NCBI RefSeq assembly: GCF_001652915.1
Contig: NZ_BBQI01000012.1
Coordinates: forward strand, 153,516 to 217,515
DNA from: Cupriavidus sp. D384
Lineage (GTDB): Bacteria > Pseudomonadota > Gammaproteobacteria > Burkholderiales > Burkholderiaceae
DNA: 64,000 bases
Direction of reading: 5' to 3'
Part shown: positions 16,375 through 25,517 of the stretch, piece by piece
How the letters are laid out: every line of letters begins with the position of its first letter
Numbering within the stretch: position 1 is the first letter of the stretch
Notes under the pieces: model-generated
The model's input: the letters and a program-made list of their open reading frames with translations, nothing else
Databases searched by the model: none
What the model was told of the DNA's origin: nothing
Program-made: the position numbers and the translations under genes

Positions 16375-16413
16375 CGAGACACGGAGGCTCGTCGTGCCAC
16401 ACTGGAGTGAATA

Positions 16414-16746
16414 TTGAACCCCTATCTTGCTATAGTTATTGACCATGTTATCCCATCGTACGTGGCCTTCCGGTGGGCCTACAGGGATGACCGAGAGCTA
16501 GCCGATTGGACCATCGGATGCTTCCTCTTCTCTTACTTCGGGCTTATCGCATACGTGCTCACACGTCGCCGTCCGCCCACGGTCGAGCAATACGCCAAGG
16601 CCAATCCCGCGAACGCATCTGGGGGTAGGTCTTGCAATCGTTGCGGTTCGAGAAGCATTCGAGTGTGGCGTAAGCAAGCGTTTATCAAGGGGCGGCAATA
16701 CCACAGCTGCAATCACTGCGGTACCACACTCTACCGCTCACGGTGA
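16414..16746 (+). CDS. membrane protein with C-terminal zinc ribbon (paralogue 1)
   Basis: A 110-residue protein from a TTG start with GGAG upstream (CTGGAGTGAATATTG). It has a hydrophobic N-terminal part (CFLFSYFGLIAYVL) and a zinc ribbon CNRCGS ... HSCNHCGTTLYRS. The last 20 residues match the end of the protein at 17056-17418 (CRTCGTTLYYS), so the two are paralogues. Function unknown. Confidence 0.6.
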   Translation: MNPYLAIVIDHVIPSYVAFRWAYRDDRELADWTIGCFLFSYFGLIAYVLTRRRPPTVEQYAKANPANASGGRSCNRCGSRSIRVWRKQAFIKGRQYHSCNHCGTTLYRSR

Positions 16747-16854
16747 CGGCACCCCCCTCCAATCGGGGGTTTAGGACGGCAACGAAGCGACCGATACCAC
16801 TTCGGTCCGCCTTCTTGTATCCTTGCGGACTTTGTCGACTTTGTCACATTTACC

Positions 16855-17052
16855 ATGCGCCTGCTTCTCGCCATCCTCCTGCCCTGGTTCCAGTTCTTCA
16901 CGATTGGACGTCCGTTTGCGGGGATTATCTGCCTGGTCCTCCAGCTCACGATCATCGGATGGATTCCGGCTGCGATCTGGTCGACCTACGCGCTGAGCCA
17001 GTACAAGACCGACAAGAAAATTCAGGCAGCGCTGAACTCTCGTGGACGCTAG
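16855..17052 (+). CDS. PMP3/YqaE-family small membrane protein
   Basis: A 65-residue, two-helix hydrophobic protein: MRLLLAILLPWFQFFTIGRP, then GIICLVLQLTIIGWIPAAIWSTYALS. This is the Pmp3/YqaE (UPF0057) pattern. The family affects membrane potential and salt tolerance in other organisms. It lies between the two zinc-ribbon paralogues and 3 bp before the second, so they form an operon-like trio. Confidence 0.75.
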   Translation: MRLLLAILLPWFQFFTIGRPFAGIICLVLQLTIIGWIPAAIWSTYALSQYKTDKKIQAALNSRGR

Positions 17053-17055
17053 CAA

Positions 17056-17418
17056 ATGCGTAGAACTCTAAGGCGGAGGATTGCTGGTACGTGCGCCTGC
17101 ATTGGCGCATTCTTGCTGGCCATTGCCGTTATCGATGTTGTCGTAGCGCACTCGGTAGCAGGACTCTTCCCCATCGTAGTGGTTGGCCTATTCCTCATCG
17201 CCTTCTGGCCTCGCTGGCAAAGGCTTAAGCGGTACGACCGCGAGACCTTCAACTGGTATCAGGCACAACACCCTGGACTCGTCCAACGAGGCCGGATTCG
17301 CTGCCACAAATGCGAGTCGGATCAGATTGGCACTCAGTCGCTGCGCCAGCACACCTATACGCGCGCCCATTTCTGCCGCACATGCGGAACGACCCTGTAC
17401 TACTCGCCAGAGATTTAG
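17056..17418 (+). CDS. membrane protein with C-terminal zinc ribbon (paralogue 2)
   Basis: A 120-residue protein with two membrane helices (CIGAFLLAIAVIDVVVA; VAGLFPIVVVGLFLIAFW) and a C-terminal zinc ribbon RCHKCESDQI ... HFCRTCGTTLYYS. The ribbon resembles that of 16414-16746. It starts 3 bp after the PMP3-like gene. Possible roles are a membrane-tethered sensor or accessory protein; nothing specific is known. Confidence 0.6.
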   Translation: MRRTLRRRIAGTCACIGAFLLAIAVIDVVVAHSVAGLFPIVVVGLFLIAFWPRWQRLKRYDRETFNWYQAQHPGLVQRGRIRCHKCESDQIGTQSLRQHTYTRAHFCRTCGTTLYYSPEI

Positions 17419-17450
17419 GTTCGCGGATGTGAGCGCGTGTTTTACCCGAC

Positions 17451-17477
17451 TTGACATGCGGATCTAGTCGGTAGGAT
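17451..17477 (+). promoter_or_regulatory. sigma-70-type promoter for the lipoprotein gene
   Basis: TTGACA, 15-bp spacer, TAGGAT, then GAAGG. It shares CTTGACAT ... GGTAGG.TGAAGG with the promoter at 13932, which suggests that the two units are controlled alike. The start codon is 60 bp downstream. Confidence 0.6.
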
Positions 17478-17536
17478 GAAGGTACGGTTCGAGCGAATCG
17501 CAAAGCGTCCTAAACATCAGAGGAAGAAAGAAGAAA

Positions 17537-18355
17537 ATGCAAAAGACCAAGTTCGCACTCTCCATCGTTTCTGCTGCTGCACTGCTGACCCTAGCCGCCT
17601 GCGGTGGTGGTGGCGGTGACAGCGCTCCTGCTACGCAGCAACCGGCAACGCCGACGCCGCCGGCGCCGACCATCACCGTCAACGGTTCCGCAACGGCGGT
17701 TTCGGCTGACCCTCTGGCTTTCGTCTTCGTGCCGGTCGATGCCACTTCCAACGGTCTGTCGGCACGCGCCGGTGCAACCGCAACTGCTCCGGCGTCGCTG
17801 CAGGCGACCACTGCCGAAGGTGCTTACAAGACCATCGCCGGCAATGCTGCCAGCGCTATCAGTCTGACCTCGGGCACCATCGCCGATGTAACGGGCAGTG
17901 GGCAGTTCTCGATCGGCCGGTGGACGAACGGCGCCACGAGCGTCGGCTCCATCAATGCAAACCAAGGCGCGCACTACGTCGTTGGGCGCCCCATTGCGCT
18001 TAATCGTGTCGCAGGGCCAACCGCAACCTTGACGTGCAGCCTCCAAAGTGCCACTCTGCCGACGGCAGTATCTGGGAACTTCCCGGCTGGGAAGCTGAAC
18101 AGTGCTACAGCGGTTATCAATCTGAATGGTCCCCTCGTCGATACGCTGAGCCTCGACATCTCTATCGGCTCGGACCGCGTGGTTAAGACGTTCTCCGGTG
18201 CCGGTGTTACTGGTGTGAATCTGTCTGCAAGTGGCACTCTTCTGGCAGAAACTCTCGGCTCGGATCAAGCAAAGCCGTATCTCGCCATCGGATACACAGT
18301 TGCTAGCCAGTCGAGTGGTGATGTGTCGGGTGCGATTGTGTTCGCTTGCCAGTAA
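17537..18355 (+). CDS. secreted lipoprotein, unknown function
   Basis: A 272-residue lipoprotein with a signal peptide and lipobox LTLAACGG (Cys22 acylated), followed by a Gly/Pro/Thr linker. The mature part is small-residue-rich and beta-like (ITVNGSATAVSADPLAF; SLDISIGSDRVVKTFSGAGV) with one Cys in the middle and one near the end (CSLQS; VFACQ). No catalytic motif. It lies convergent to pilV, ends in the shared terminator and has the same promoter type as the regulator gene. It could be a surface-exclusion or mating-related protein, but that is speculation. Confidence 0.65.
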   Translation: MQKTKFALSIVSAAALLTLAACGGGGGDSAPATQQPATPTPPAPTITVNGSATAVSADPLAFVFVPVDATSNGLSARAGATATAPASLQATTAEGAYKTIAGNAASAISLTSGTIADVTGSGQFSIGRWTNGATSVGSINANQGAHYVVGRPIALNRVAGPTATLTCSLQSATLPTAVSGNFPAGKLNSATAVINLNGPLVDTLSLDISIGSDRVVKTFSGAGVTGVNLSASGTLLAETLGSDQAKPYLAIGYTVASQSSGDVSGAIVFACQ

Positions 18356-18380
18356 GTCCAGCAGCTTTCTCGAGGCAAAG

Positions 18381-18404
18381 AAAGAGCCGGCACTGCCGGC
18401 TCTT
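18381..18404. terminator. bidirectional terminator between lipoprotein and pilV
   Basis: AAAGAGCCGG and CCGGCTCTTT arms with a CACTG-type loop, T-run on the plus strand and A-run on the left. It lies between the convergent lipoprotein gene (plus) and the pil operon end (minus). Confidence 0.8.
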
Positions 18405-18414
18405 TTCATCGCAG

Positions 18415-19743
18415 TCAGCCTCCGTTTCCACCACCTCCACTTTGGATAGAGTAGAGAGGAATCATGGCCGTGCCAGGCGGGCATGCATACCCGTCGGACT
18501 GCTTGTAGCCCATGTTTCCATACATGTCGCTGTATGGCACCGAGCCCGCGCGATAGTCTGTCGAGAGGGCTCCCGACCCTTGATATACGCCGGGGGCGCC
18601 AGCTAAGGTAAAGCAAGCCATCGGAAATCTGTCCATACCCCCTTGTCCTCCGTATGTCCAGGTAATCGAATGGACACCCGAAGCGGACCCGCTAGCCGCC
18701 CGCCAGACACCAGATTGACAGGAGAGTGATTTCCCCGCAGCGTCGCTACGAATGGCCCCTTGCGGATCACCGCATCCCCATCCCTCCGCAACCTTTTGGC
18801 CAGGGTCGGCCGATGGCACGATCGCACCTGCGGCCGTTACATAGCCCGACGCAGCGACACTTCCGTAAGAAGTAATGGTATTTCCAGCGATCGTGTTTGC
18901 GGTCATCGCTCCAGCAACGTACGCACTACCGTTGGATTGCATGTAGTTGCCATACACCCCGTTCCCGGTCACGTTACCAGCAGCGGAGACGCTACCGGAT
19001 GCCGACATGTTTCCGGCTGCCGCGACTGAACCATTCGACTGGAAATTCCCCACGCGATTCATCGCCTGGTTGTTTGCGTCCATTGGGCCGGTCAGGTTGA
19101 GCGAGCCGTCACGCTTGTAGAACTGGTTCATCGACTGCGCCAGCAATGAACTCGAACCGGTCCGCATGGCCAGCACACCGGAGGGCTGTGCGGCAACCGG
19201 ATTCACGGTCGACCAGCTCGCAGACATCCCGGTGATCGCCGCGGGCGTTTCCGCGTACGACACGCCGGCATCCTGCCCGGCCTTCGCCACGGCAAGACCC
19301 AGCAGGTCGGTCCGAACACGGCCAACAGCGTCCCGATACCCCGTCGTCGAGTACACCAGGCCGGGGATTGAACATGCTGTGATGTCCGCCCCGCAGTTTG
19401 TCGGCGTCAGATCCACCCGAAACGACAAGCCCAATGGGCTGATGTCGGTGTATCCGATCGGCAGAAGACCGAAGTTAATGAGATCCTGCACCGTCGGATG
19501 CAGCGGATTTGGCACCCCGATGGTCTTGCCGCCCACCGTGAGGTTCGTTGGGCCGGTTGGGCTTTTCGCGAGGTCTGTGAACGCCTCGAACGTGTATGTA
19601 TTCACGGCCGAAGCTATATTCGCCATGTAGTTGCCCGTGCCGACCGATTGCACCTCCTCGATCTCGGCGTACGTCCACGGCACCGATGCCATGAGAGCAA
19701 CGCTGCTCAGCGCAAGCCCCATGGCGTAGTTCGACATCAACAT
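18415..19743 (-). CDS. pilV: PilV-like pilus tip adhesin (shufflon-type protein)
   Basis: A 442-residue protein, last in the pilus operon. It has the PilV signature MDANNQAMNRVGNFQSNGSV around residue 220, after YKRDGSLNLTGPM, followed by a run of NGSxxxxG repeats (about 230-300) and a Cys-containing C-terminal domain (CGDPQG ... SLSCQSGVW ... YACPPG). The C-terminal end would decide which recipient cells the thin pilus contacts. The R64 relative exchanges its C-terminus by a shufflon; here no recombinase gene or inverted segment follows, so this PilV is fixed. The start ATG has GGAGAGTGG upstream. Confidence 0.8.
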   Translation of the reverse strand: MLMSNYAMGLALSSVALMASVPWTYAEIEEVQSVGTGNYMANIASAVNTYTFEAFTDLAKSPTGPTNLTVGGKTIGVPNPLHPTVQDLINFGLLPIGYTDISPLGLSFRVDLTPTNCGADITACSIPGLVYSTTGYRDAVGRVRTDLLGLAVAKAGQDAGVSYAETPAAITGMSASWSTVNPVAAQPSGVLAMRTGSSSLLAQSMNQFYKRDGSLNLTGPMDANNQAMNRVGNFQSNGSVAAAGNMSASGSVSAAGNVTGNGVYGNYMQSNGSAYVAGAMTANTIAGNTITSYGSVAASGYVTAAGAIVPSADPGQKVAEGWGCGDPQGAIRSDAAGKSLSCQSGVWRAASGSASGVHSITWTYGGQGGMDRFPMACFTLAGAPGVYQGSGALSTDYRAGSVPYSDMYGNMGYKQSDGYACPPGTAMIPLYSIQSGGGGNGG

Positions 19744-19808
19744 ATTCCACTCTCCTATGCCAAAGCCCGGCCAACGGCCGGGCTGTCTATACGCACGTCA
19801 GGTTGCGC

Positions 19809-20441
19809 TCAGGACATGTAAAGGTCGATCGTGTTGCTGTCGCTGGAGCACTTCACCTGCGTCATGTTCACACTACCGCCCACGTCCTTGACGGTGGTGC
19901 CATTGACAACGATCTTGCCCGCACTGCTCTGGAAGGCCGATGCGATCTGGGTGCAGGCGGCGTCCGGCTGATTCGGGATGGTGTACTGCACGGAGTCGTT
20001 TGCTGTCAGCAGCTTGCCCGGCACGATGGTCAGCGTGCCGCCGCCCGGCTGCACCGTCACCGTTCCGCTGTCCACGGTCATGGTGGTCAGATCCTTGAAC
20101 GTGCCGTTGTCGACGACCGCAGCCACCGTGACCGTGCCGTAACGGCCGCGATAGTTAGTCTTGACCTTGCCCATCACCTTGTTCAGTTCGGTCGTGAACT
20201 GCTGGGCCTGCGAATCTGTCGAGTTGCCCGAGAAGAGCACCAGAATTGCAACGAGCGAGAAGGCCACCAGCAGCAGGTAGAAGCCATATTCGTCGAGGAT
20301 GCCGCCGTGCTGGCCACGAAGGCGTGGATTGCTACGGATACGCTTCCATTGCTCGGCACGGCTCAGCTGATTGAGCGGTACCCGGTATTCGCCCGCCGTC
20401 GTTTCGCGAGCCGCCGTATTGGTTTGCAGGTTGGTTTCCAT
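19809..20441 (-). CDS. pilS: type IVb major prepilin
   Basis: A 210-residue prepilin. A long leader of about 46 residues ends at HG before GILDEYGFYLLLVAFSLVAI, the hydrophobic N-terminal helix with Glu at position 5. The C-terminal domain has two Cys (AACTQI; QVKCSSD), as expected for pilins with a disulfide-closed D-region. It would be cut by a prepilin peptidase; no pilU/pilD gene lies in this window, so a chromosomal PilD must act. Gene position between pilR and pilV fits R64 PilS. Confidence 0.85.
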   Translation of the reverse strand: METNLQTNTAARETTAGEYRVPLNQLSRAEQWKRIRSNPRLRGQHGGILDEYGFYLLLVAFSLVAILVLFSGNSTDSQAQQFTTELNKVMGKVKTNYRGRYGTVTVAAVVDNGTFKDLTTMTVDSGTVTVQPGGGTLTIVPGKLLTANDSVQYTIPNQPDAACTQIASAFQSSAGKIVVNGTTVKDVGGSVNMTQVKCSSDSNTIDLYMS

Positions 20442-20457
20442 TGTTCAGCCTTGTTCG

Positions 20458-21693
20458 TCAGTTGGATGGGAGGGTGGAAGGATTGATGCCCTTCTGATGC
20501 GTCTTCATGCCGTGCACCTGCATGCTTTGCTTCAGCTCACGCGCCATGAACGCGGGCATGAACGCCAGGGCCGTGATCAGGAGGATCAGCAGGATGGAGG
20601 ATCGTCGGTTGAACTTTGACGCCCGTTGCTCGAGCTCGCGCGGCGCAGTCTTCAGCAGCGTCACCGATACCGTATTCAGCATCTTGGACAGGTCGTCCTC
20701 ATACTCCGCGATATCCTGAATGCGGTACGTGGTGTCGCGGTCGAAGAGGCCGGTATCGAACATCTTGCCGCCGGCGTTGGGCGACTCTTCAAGCGTCGCT
20801 TCGATACGCCGGATGTGCTGCGCAAGGTAGGGGTAGGCGTTGGCGCGCATCATCTCCAGCGCGTTGGTCAGGTTGTTCATGTCGCCGCCGAACCGCTGCG
20901 TCACGGCAGACATGGCGCCCAGGAACTGCGCACCCTGAAACCGGCGAAAGAAGTCGAAGATGATGACGTGCTTGTCCAACCACGCGCGATACGGGCCGGT
21001 GTAGTTGCGAAGCGCTCGCAGTACCCACCAGATGAGCCCCACCTCGCCAATGAGCACAAGCCAGCCCCACTCGCGCAGGAATCTCGTGCCCAGATGGAAT
21101 GCCCGGGCAATCGGCCCGTAGCCATCGACCGGCAGGAGGTTCGCAAAGCTGCGATCCAGCATCGGGGCCACGATGAAAGCCATGACGCCGAGGTACACGT
21201 GCAGGATGATGAGCGTGATGCCCATGCTCGCGAGCAGCAACAGAATGTTGGACTTCGCCGCGCTCATGGCCCGGAGGTTGTCCGCCAGCCGGAACAGCCC
21301 GTCCTTTACATCGCCGCCCTGCTCCGCCACTGCAAGGATGGCCAGATCTTCGTCAGGCACCGTGCCCCGGAAGATCTCCGCCAGCCGTGATTCCTGCGTC
21401 TGCCCATCTAGACCTTCATAGCGGGCCAGCCATAGGGACGCCAGCAGGCCCAGCGGCTCACCGGCGCGGCGGGCCGCGTCCTTGGCAAAATGGTTCGAGA
21501 TGGGCTCGCCCGGCATCTTCTCGATGCGCATGGCCAAGTCATAGTAGTAATCCGCACGTTTGGGCGAGAACTCCAGCTTTGCGAACCACAGTTTGTCGGG
21601 GAACCGCCCCGTCGCACCGCCAATACTCTCGGCGGCCGCCGCGTACTTTTTGCGCTTCATCGCGGCAAACGCATCTTTCAATCGTTGCATCAT
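20458..21693 (-). CDS. pilR: inner-membrane platform protein of pilus assembly
   Basis: A 411-residue GspF/PilR-family protein, the inner-membrane platform that links the pilus ATPase to the growing fibre. Hydrophobic segments are at about residues 150-185 (SNILLLLASMGITLIILHVYLG), 215-235 (WLVLIGEVGLIWWVL) and 370-390 (ILLILLITALAFMPAF). It overlaps pilQ by 4 bp. Family and length agree with PilR of the R64 thin pilus. Confidence 0.85.
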   Translation of the reverse strand: MMQRLKDAFAAMKRKKYAAAAESIGGATGRFPDKLWFAKLEFSPKRADYYYDLAMRIEKMPGEPISNHFAKDAARRAGEPLGLLASLWLARYEGLDGQTQESRLAEIFRGTVPDEDLAILAVAEQGGDVKDGLFRLADNLRAMSAAKSNILLLLASMGITLIILHVYLGVMAFIVAPMLDRSFANLLPVDGYGPIARAFHLGTRFLREWGWLVLIGEVGLIWWVLRALRNYTGPYRAWLDKHVIIFDFFRRFQGAQFLGAMSAVTQRFGGDMNNLTNALEMMRANAYPYLAQHIRRIEATLEESPNAGGKMFDTGLFDRDTTYRIQDIAEYEDDLSKMLNTVSVTLLKTAPRELEQRASKFNRRSSILLILLITALAFMPAFMARELKQSMQVHGMKTHQKGINPSTLPSN

Positions 21694-23507
21694 GCTCGGG
21701 CTCCCGTCAGCCGCTTCAACTTGGCTTCATATGCATCCAGAGACAAAATGCGCTCGGCCTGGCGCGGATCGACCGTGCCAGCGAACACGTGATACATCGC
21801 CACTTCGAACACCGACTTGCCGGTACTATCGGGGATATCGAAGCCCGTCGTTCGCTTCTCTCGCTGGTGCGCTTGCAGTTCGATGGCACGAGCGTCGCGG
21901 ATGTACATCAGGTCCAGCTCATCCGGCTCGAACATCTCGGCGGCCATGACACGGCCGCGAATGCCGTTCAGATCCGGCAAATTCGCGCGCCGGCATTTGT
22001 CGCATCCGGCTTCGCGCCGCACTCGGATACCGTCCACGTCATACTGGAATAGACGCTCGATCTGATGCAGCTTCGCCGCGCCTAGAATGTCCTTGGCTTC
22101 CTCGCCGTGATGGCCGCATTCGCACGTCTTGGCGAGCAGCGCTTGATACACGTAGAGGTTCACGAAGCCTGGGGTGGCCAGCACACTGCGCGGAATCTGC
22201 AGTTCGCTGTCGGCAAGACGGTCGGTAGCTGCTGTCGCCGACGGCGCGTGCAGCGTCGTCATCGCGCGAAGGCCGGCGCCGGCAACGTCGCGGAACAGCC
22301 CGGCCGACTCGAAATCCCGCACTTCGCCAATCATCACGAAATGGGGATTCATCCGCTTGAGCTGGCGCTTGGCGACGATGAACGGATCCTCTTCCCGGTT
22401 CGAGCCGTCCAGCTGCCGTGCCACGGAAAAATGGTGCGTGCCGTGAGCCATCAGTTCGACCGGATCTTCGATCGACATCTTGTTCATCCAGGACGGCAAG
22501 CGCTGCATGACGGCGTGCGCCGTGGTCGTCTTACCCGAGCCCACCGTACCAACGAGGACGACGCCACCGCCCATCTGCATCGTGCAGCGATCGATGACAT
22601 CCGCCTGCTGCTGGAAGAAGTGCAGGTCCTTGACGAAATCGACCTGAGTGGTCGTTGCGTTCTCGGGATTCATCCGCATGACGGTCACGTGGCCATCCGC
22701 GCTCTGCATCGACGCCCACCGGAACACCATTGGCACACCGTCGACAACCGTGCGGATACTCGTTTGCTGCGGTTGCACCCGGCTGAACACGCCATGGGAG
22801 CCGCCCTTCCCTTTCTGGAAGACGTGGGACAGCATGTCCAGCAGATCGGTGGTGCGGATCCGGAACTCGGGGGGCAGGACCAGATGGCCATCGATGGCGA
22901 AACGGATCTGCGACAGCTCGCTGTTGTCCTTCACCTCGAAGTGGAGGTCGGATGCCTGCTCGCGCTTTGCGAACTGCGCTGCCGCCAGGAACGTCTGCCA
23001 CAGGCCGCTCGCATTGCGTAGGCCCGTGGTCTGGATGCCATCCTGCCGTGCACTGCCTTCGACACCGCGTGACAACGCCGTCATCACCTGGGGCGTGGCC
23101 GTGTAGAACAGTGGGTCGGCCGCGTCCCAGCGCAGCTTCGCTTGGCGCAGGATCTCATCCGTATAGTCCGAGTACCGCATGTCGGCCAACAGGATGAACG
23201 CGAACTTACCGCGCTGGCCATCTGCCGGCGCCTCGATCAGGACCGGACAAATCTGGTGCCGCAGCGATTGCGCCAACGAGAGGTCGTCGTACAGCACCCG
23301 CGAGAACGGTGGCAGGTCATCGGTCGTTCGTACCTCCGTACAACCGACCTCGCTCATCTCAGGCGTTGAAAGGGAGGGTTCGGCGTGAATGGGCACCGCC
23401 GCTACAGGCGCCGCGCCCGGGCGAGCCGAACCGCCGCCGGATATGACCATGATGCCGCCTGAGGCCTCGGGCACCAGCCCTTTTCTGGAGCGTTCAAAGA
23501 GTCGCAC
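21690..23507 (-). CDS. pilQ: pilus assembly ATPase (PilB/GspE-like PilQ)
   Basis: A 605-residue secretion ATPase. Walker A GTVGSGKTT lies near residue 320, the Asp/Walker B region VMIGEVRD near 370 and the His-box LHAPS shortly after. A zinc site (CECGHH ... CDKCRR) follows, as in GspE/PilB. It powers pilus fibre extension. The start at 23507 follows pilP by 10 bp and the end overlaps pilR by 4 bp. Confidence 0.9.
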   Translation of the reverse strand: MRLFERSRKGLVPEASGGIMVISGGGSARPGAAPVAAVPIHAEPSLSTPEMSEVGCTEVRTTDDLPPFSRVLYDDLSLAQSLRHQICPVLIEAPADGQRGKFAFILLADMRYSDYTDEILRQAKLRWDAADPLFYTATPQVMTALSRGVEGSARQDGIQTTGLRNASGLWQTFLAAAQFAKREQASDLHFEVKDNSELSQIRFAIDGHLVLPPEFRIRTTDLLDMLSHVFQKGKGGSHGVFSRVQPQQTSIRTVVDGVPMVFRWASMQSADGHVTVMRMNPENATTTQVDFVKDLHFFQQQADVIDRCTMQMGGGVVLVGTVGSGKTTTAHAVMQRLPSWMNKMSIEDPVELMAHGTHHFSVARQLDGSNREEDPFIVAKRQLKRMNPHFVMIGEVRDFESAGLFRDVAGAGLRAMTTLHAPSATAATDRLADSELQIPRSVLATPGFVNLYVYQALLAKTCECGHHGEEAKDILGAAKLHQIERLFQYDVDGIRVRREAGCDKCRRANLPDLNGIRGRVMAAEMFEPDELDLMYIRDARAIELQAHQREKRTTGFDIPDSTGKSVFEVAMYHVFAGTVDPRQAERILSLDAYEAKLKRLTGARA

Positions 23508-23517
23508 GATGGACTCC

Positions 23518-24153
23518 TTAGCCCTGCGCCACTGCGGCAGGCGCGGCCGGCAATGCTGGTACTGCCGGCACCGGCGGCATCACCGGGGCCACGCCGTTGC
23601 TACCAGCACCTGGAAACGGCGCCGGCATCACCGGGTGCTGCGACGGCATCGCGGCGGGGGTGCCGGGAGCGTGCGCGGGCATCGGGTTGCCGGCATTCAT
23701 CATCGGCGCTCGCTGTACGGGCGGCTCCTCGACCAGAACCGCATCATCGTCGGCACGCGCGGCGTTCAGGGTCTGTTTTCCCCTGGAGAGCTTCGTGCCC
23801 GACTCGGAGATCGACACCACCTTGTAGCCGCGCACGCTGCCGCCGACCTTTGCCGCATAGACCTGCTCGCCCCACTTCACATAGCTGCGCAGCGTGACCG
23901 GTAGCCCGACCTTGCTGCCGTCCACGCCAAAGATTGCCACGGTCCTCGGGGTGCCGCGGGCTTCACGCTGCTCGGCGGTAGGCGCCGGCGTGGTGACTAC
24001 TGGCGCCGGATTCGTCTTGGCCAGCTCCTGGTCAGCTTTCTGCACGGCGATCTGCGCGTCCTTCTCCAGAAGCACCCGCGTCACAGTCTTGTCGCCTTCC
24101 GCATGGGCCAGCGAGGCGGCAACTGCAAGAAATGTCATGGCGATGCGTTTCAT
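23518..24153 (-). CDS. pilP: PilP-like pilus biogenesis protein
   Basis: A 211-residue periplasmic protein with a signal peptide (MKRIAMTFLAVAASLAHA). It has an ordered middle part (VAIFGVDGSKVGLPVTLRSY; VRGYKVVSISESGTKLSR) and a proline-rich tail. PilP is a pilus-specific periplasmic subunit of R64-type thin pili. It begins at the last base of pilO (overlap of 1 bp). Confidence 0.75.
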   Translation of the reverse strand: MKRIAMTFLAVAASLAHAEGDKTVTRVLLEKDAQIAVQKADQELAKTNPAPVVTTPAPTAEQREARGTPRTVAIFGVDGSKVGLPVTLRSYVKWGEQVYAAKVGGSVRGYKVVSISESGTKLSRGKQTLNAARADDDAVLVEEPPVQRAPMMNAGNPMPAHAPGTPAAMPSQHPVMPAPFPGAGSNGVAPVMPPVPAVPALPAAPAAVAQG

Positions 24154-25517
24154 TAGCTTTTTCCTCCATCGCGGGCGTACGCATCGCCCTTCACATTGAG
24201 TTCAAACTTCGATTTCTGGATGTCGGAGTCCGCGTCCAGGTTGATCGTCAGGGCGATCTCGTTGACCGAGACGTTCGGCGGGAAGGTGCCGATCTCCGCC
24301 GCATTGCGCAGCGGCCCCTCCATTTCCCACTTGGCGCTCTTGTAGACATACGGGACCGAGGCAATACCCTCGCCGGGGATCGTGCCGAACAGTCCGATGT
24401 CCTGCAGCACCGCCTTGGATGCCGCAGGACGCAACAATTGAAGGGTCGAGCCGAAGTCCATGCGCAGCGCCATCGACGTGGGCAGCGTATCGAGCAGCTT
24501 GGCGAGGGGTGCGTCCGGGCCGAATGGCACCATCGCCTGCACCGTGACTTCCTTGTCTTCCTTGGAGAAGACGGGCGCGCTGAAGGCGTCCGGCAGCGCA
24601 GCCAGGAACGTCGCGTTCGTGACACCTCGTGGCGCGCCCTTCGCGCCGCCGAGTCCGTAGGTCAGCGAGCAAGATGCTTGCGGCGCCACGACAACTCCGC
24701 AATTGATCTTCGTGAGCTTCCACCCGCCGACAAACAACGGATCGACGTCGACGAACCACTTTGCGAAGCGAGGCACGGCCACTGCCGCGACCGCCGATGG
24801 CGCGCGGCCGCGAGCGAGGATGTCTTCGGCATAGCGCTGCGCCGGGCTCTTTTGCGGAGGCGGCGGATGCTTGCGTGCCTCATAGGCCCGGTACTGCGCC
24901 ATGCCATACTTGTAACCAACGGCGCCGACAACGATCAGCGCGGCGAGCGCAAGCAAGCGCTTCTTCGTGGCGGCGGAACTCGGTTTGCGCAAGGCAGCGT
25001 GCTGGTCGGCTGCGTCGGCCAGCTGCTCAAGCGTCAATTCCGAGAACGTGAGCGCCGGCACGTTGCCGAGCAATTGAGCCAGTTCGGGAAGGTTTCCAGC
25101 CAACCGGAAGGTACCCCCTGCGACCCGCGCGAACTCGACGGCAAGCTCCGACAGGGCTTGCTCGTCCTGAATGACGCGGTCGAACCCGACACGTGGCCTG
25201 CCCTTGAGGATGCCGCAGACCAGGTAGCCGACCTGCTTCCCGGCGTGTTCGAGCCTGAACGCGAAGAACACGTTCGGCATCAGCCCCGGAATGCGGGCCA
25301 CGGCGACAGCCGCCGAATAGAGCTTGTCCTTGACCTTTGTCTGTGCGTCTTCCGGTGCGAGATAGCCCATGTGCAAGGCCGCCCCGTCATGCCAGATGCG
25401 CGCGGCCTTCACTTCCTTGGCTACCTTGGCGGCCAAATCAGGCGCGGGCGCGTTCCCGGTGAGGGTGCGCCATTGCATCCCGAACGCGATCGCCTTGCCG
25501 CGGATCTCGAGGATCAT
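24153..25517 (-). CDS. pilO: PilO-like pilin accessory protein
   Basis: A 454-residue bitopic inner-membrane protein of the PAP_PilO family. A cytoplasmic N-terminal half of about 200 residues (GMQWRTLTGN ... QVGYLVCGILKGR) is followed by one membrane helix at about 205-225 (RLLALAALIVVGAVGYKYGM) and a large periplasmic domain with two Cys. It links cytoplasmic assembly proteins to the secretin. Confidence 0.8.
   Translation of the reverse strand: MILEIRGKAIAFGMQWRTLTGNAPAPDLAAKVAKEVKAARIWHDGAALHMGYLAPEDAQTKVKDKLYSAAVAVARIPGLMPNVFFAFRLEHAGKQVGYLVCGILKGRPRVGFDRVIQDEQALSELAVEFARVAGGTFRLAGNLPELAQLLGNVPALTFSELTLEQLADAADQHAALRKPSSAATKKRLLALAALIVVGAVGYKYGMAQYRAYEARKHPPPPQKSPAQRYAEDILARGRAPSAVAAVAVPRFAKWFVDVDPLFVGGWKLTKINCGVVVAPQASCSLTYGLGGAKGAPRGVTNATFLAALPDAFSAPVFSKEDKEVTVQAMVPFGPDAPLAKLLDTLPTSMALRMDFGSTLQLLRPAASKAVLQDIGLFGTIPGEGIASVPYVYKSAKWEMEGPLRNAAEIGTFPPNVSVNEIALTINLDADSDIQKSKFELNVKGDAYARDGGKS

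Noticed and set aside
18415..19743. Shufflon
   Set aside because: PilV is shufflon-type in family, but no inverted 19-bp repeats, alternative C-termini or recombinase gene adjoin it.
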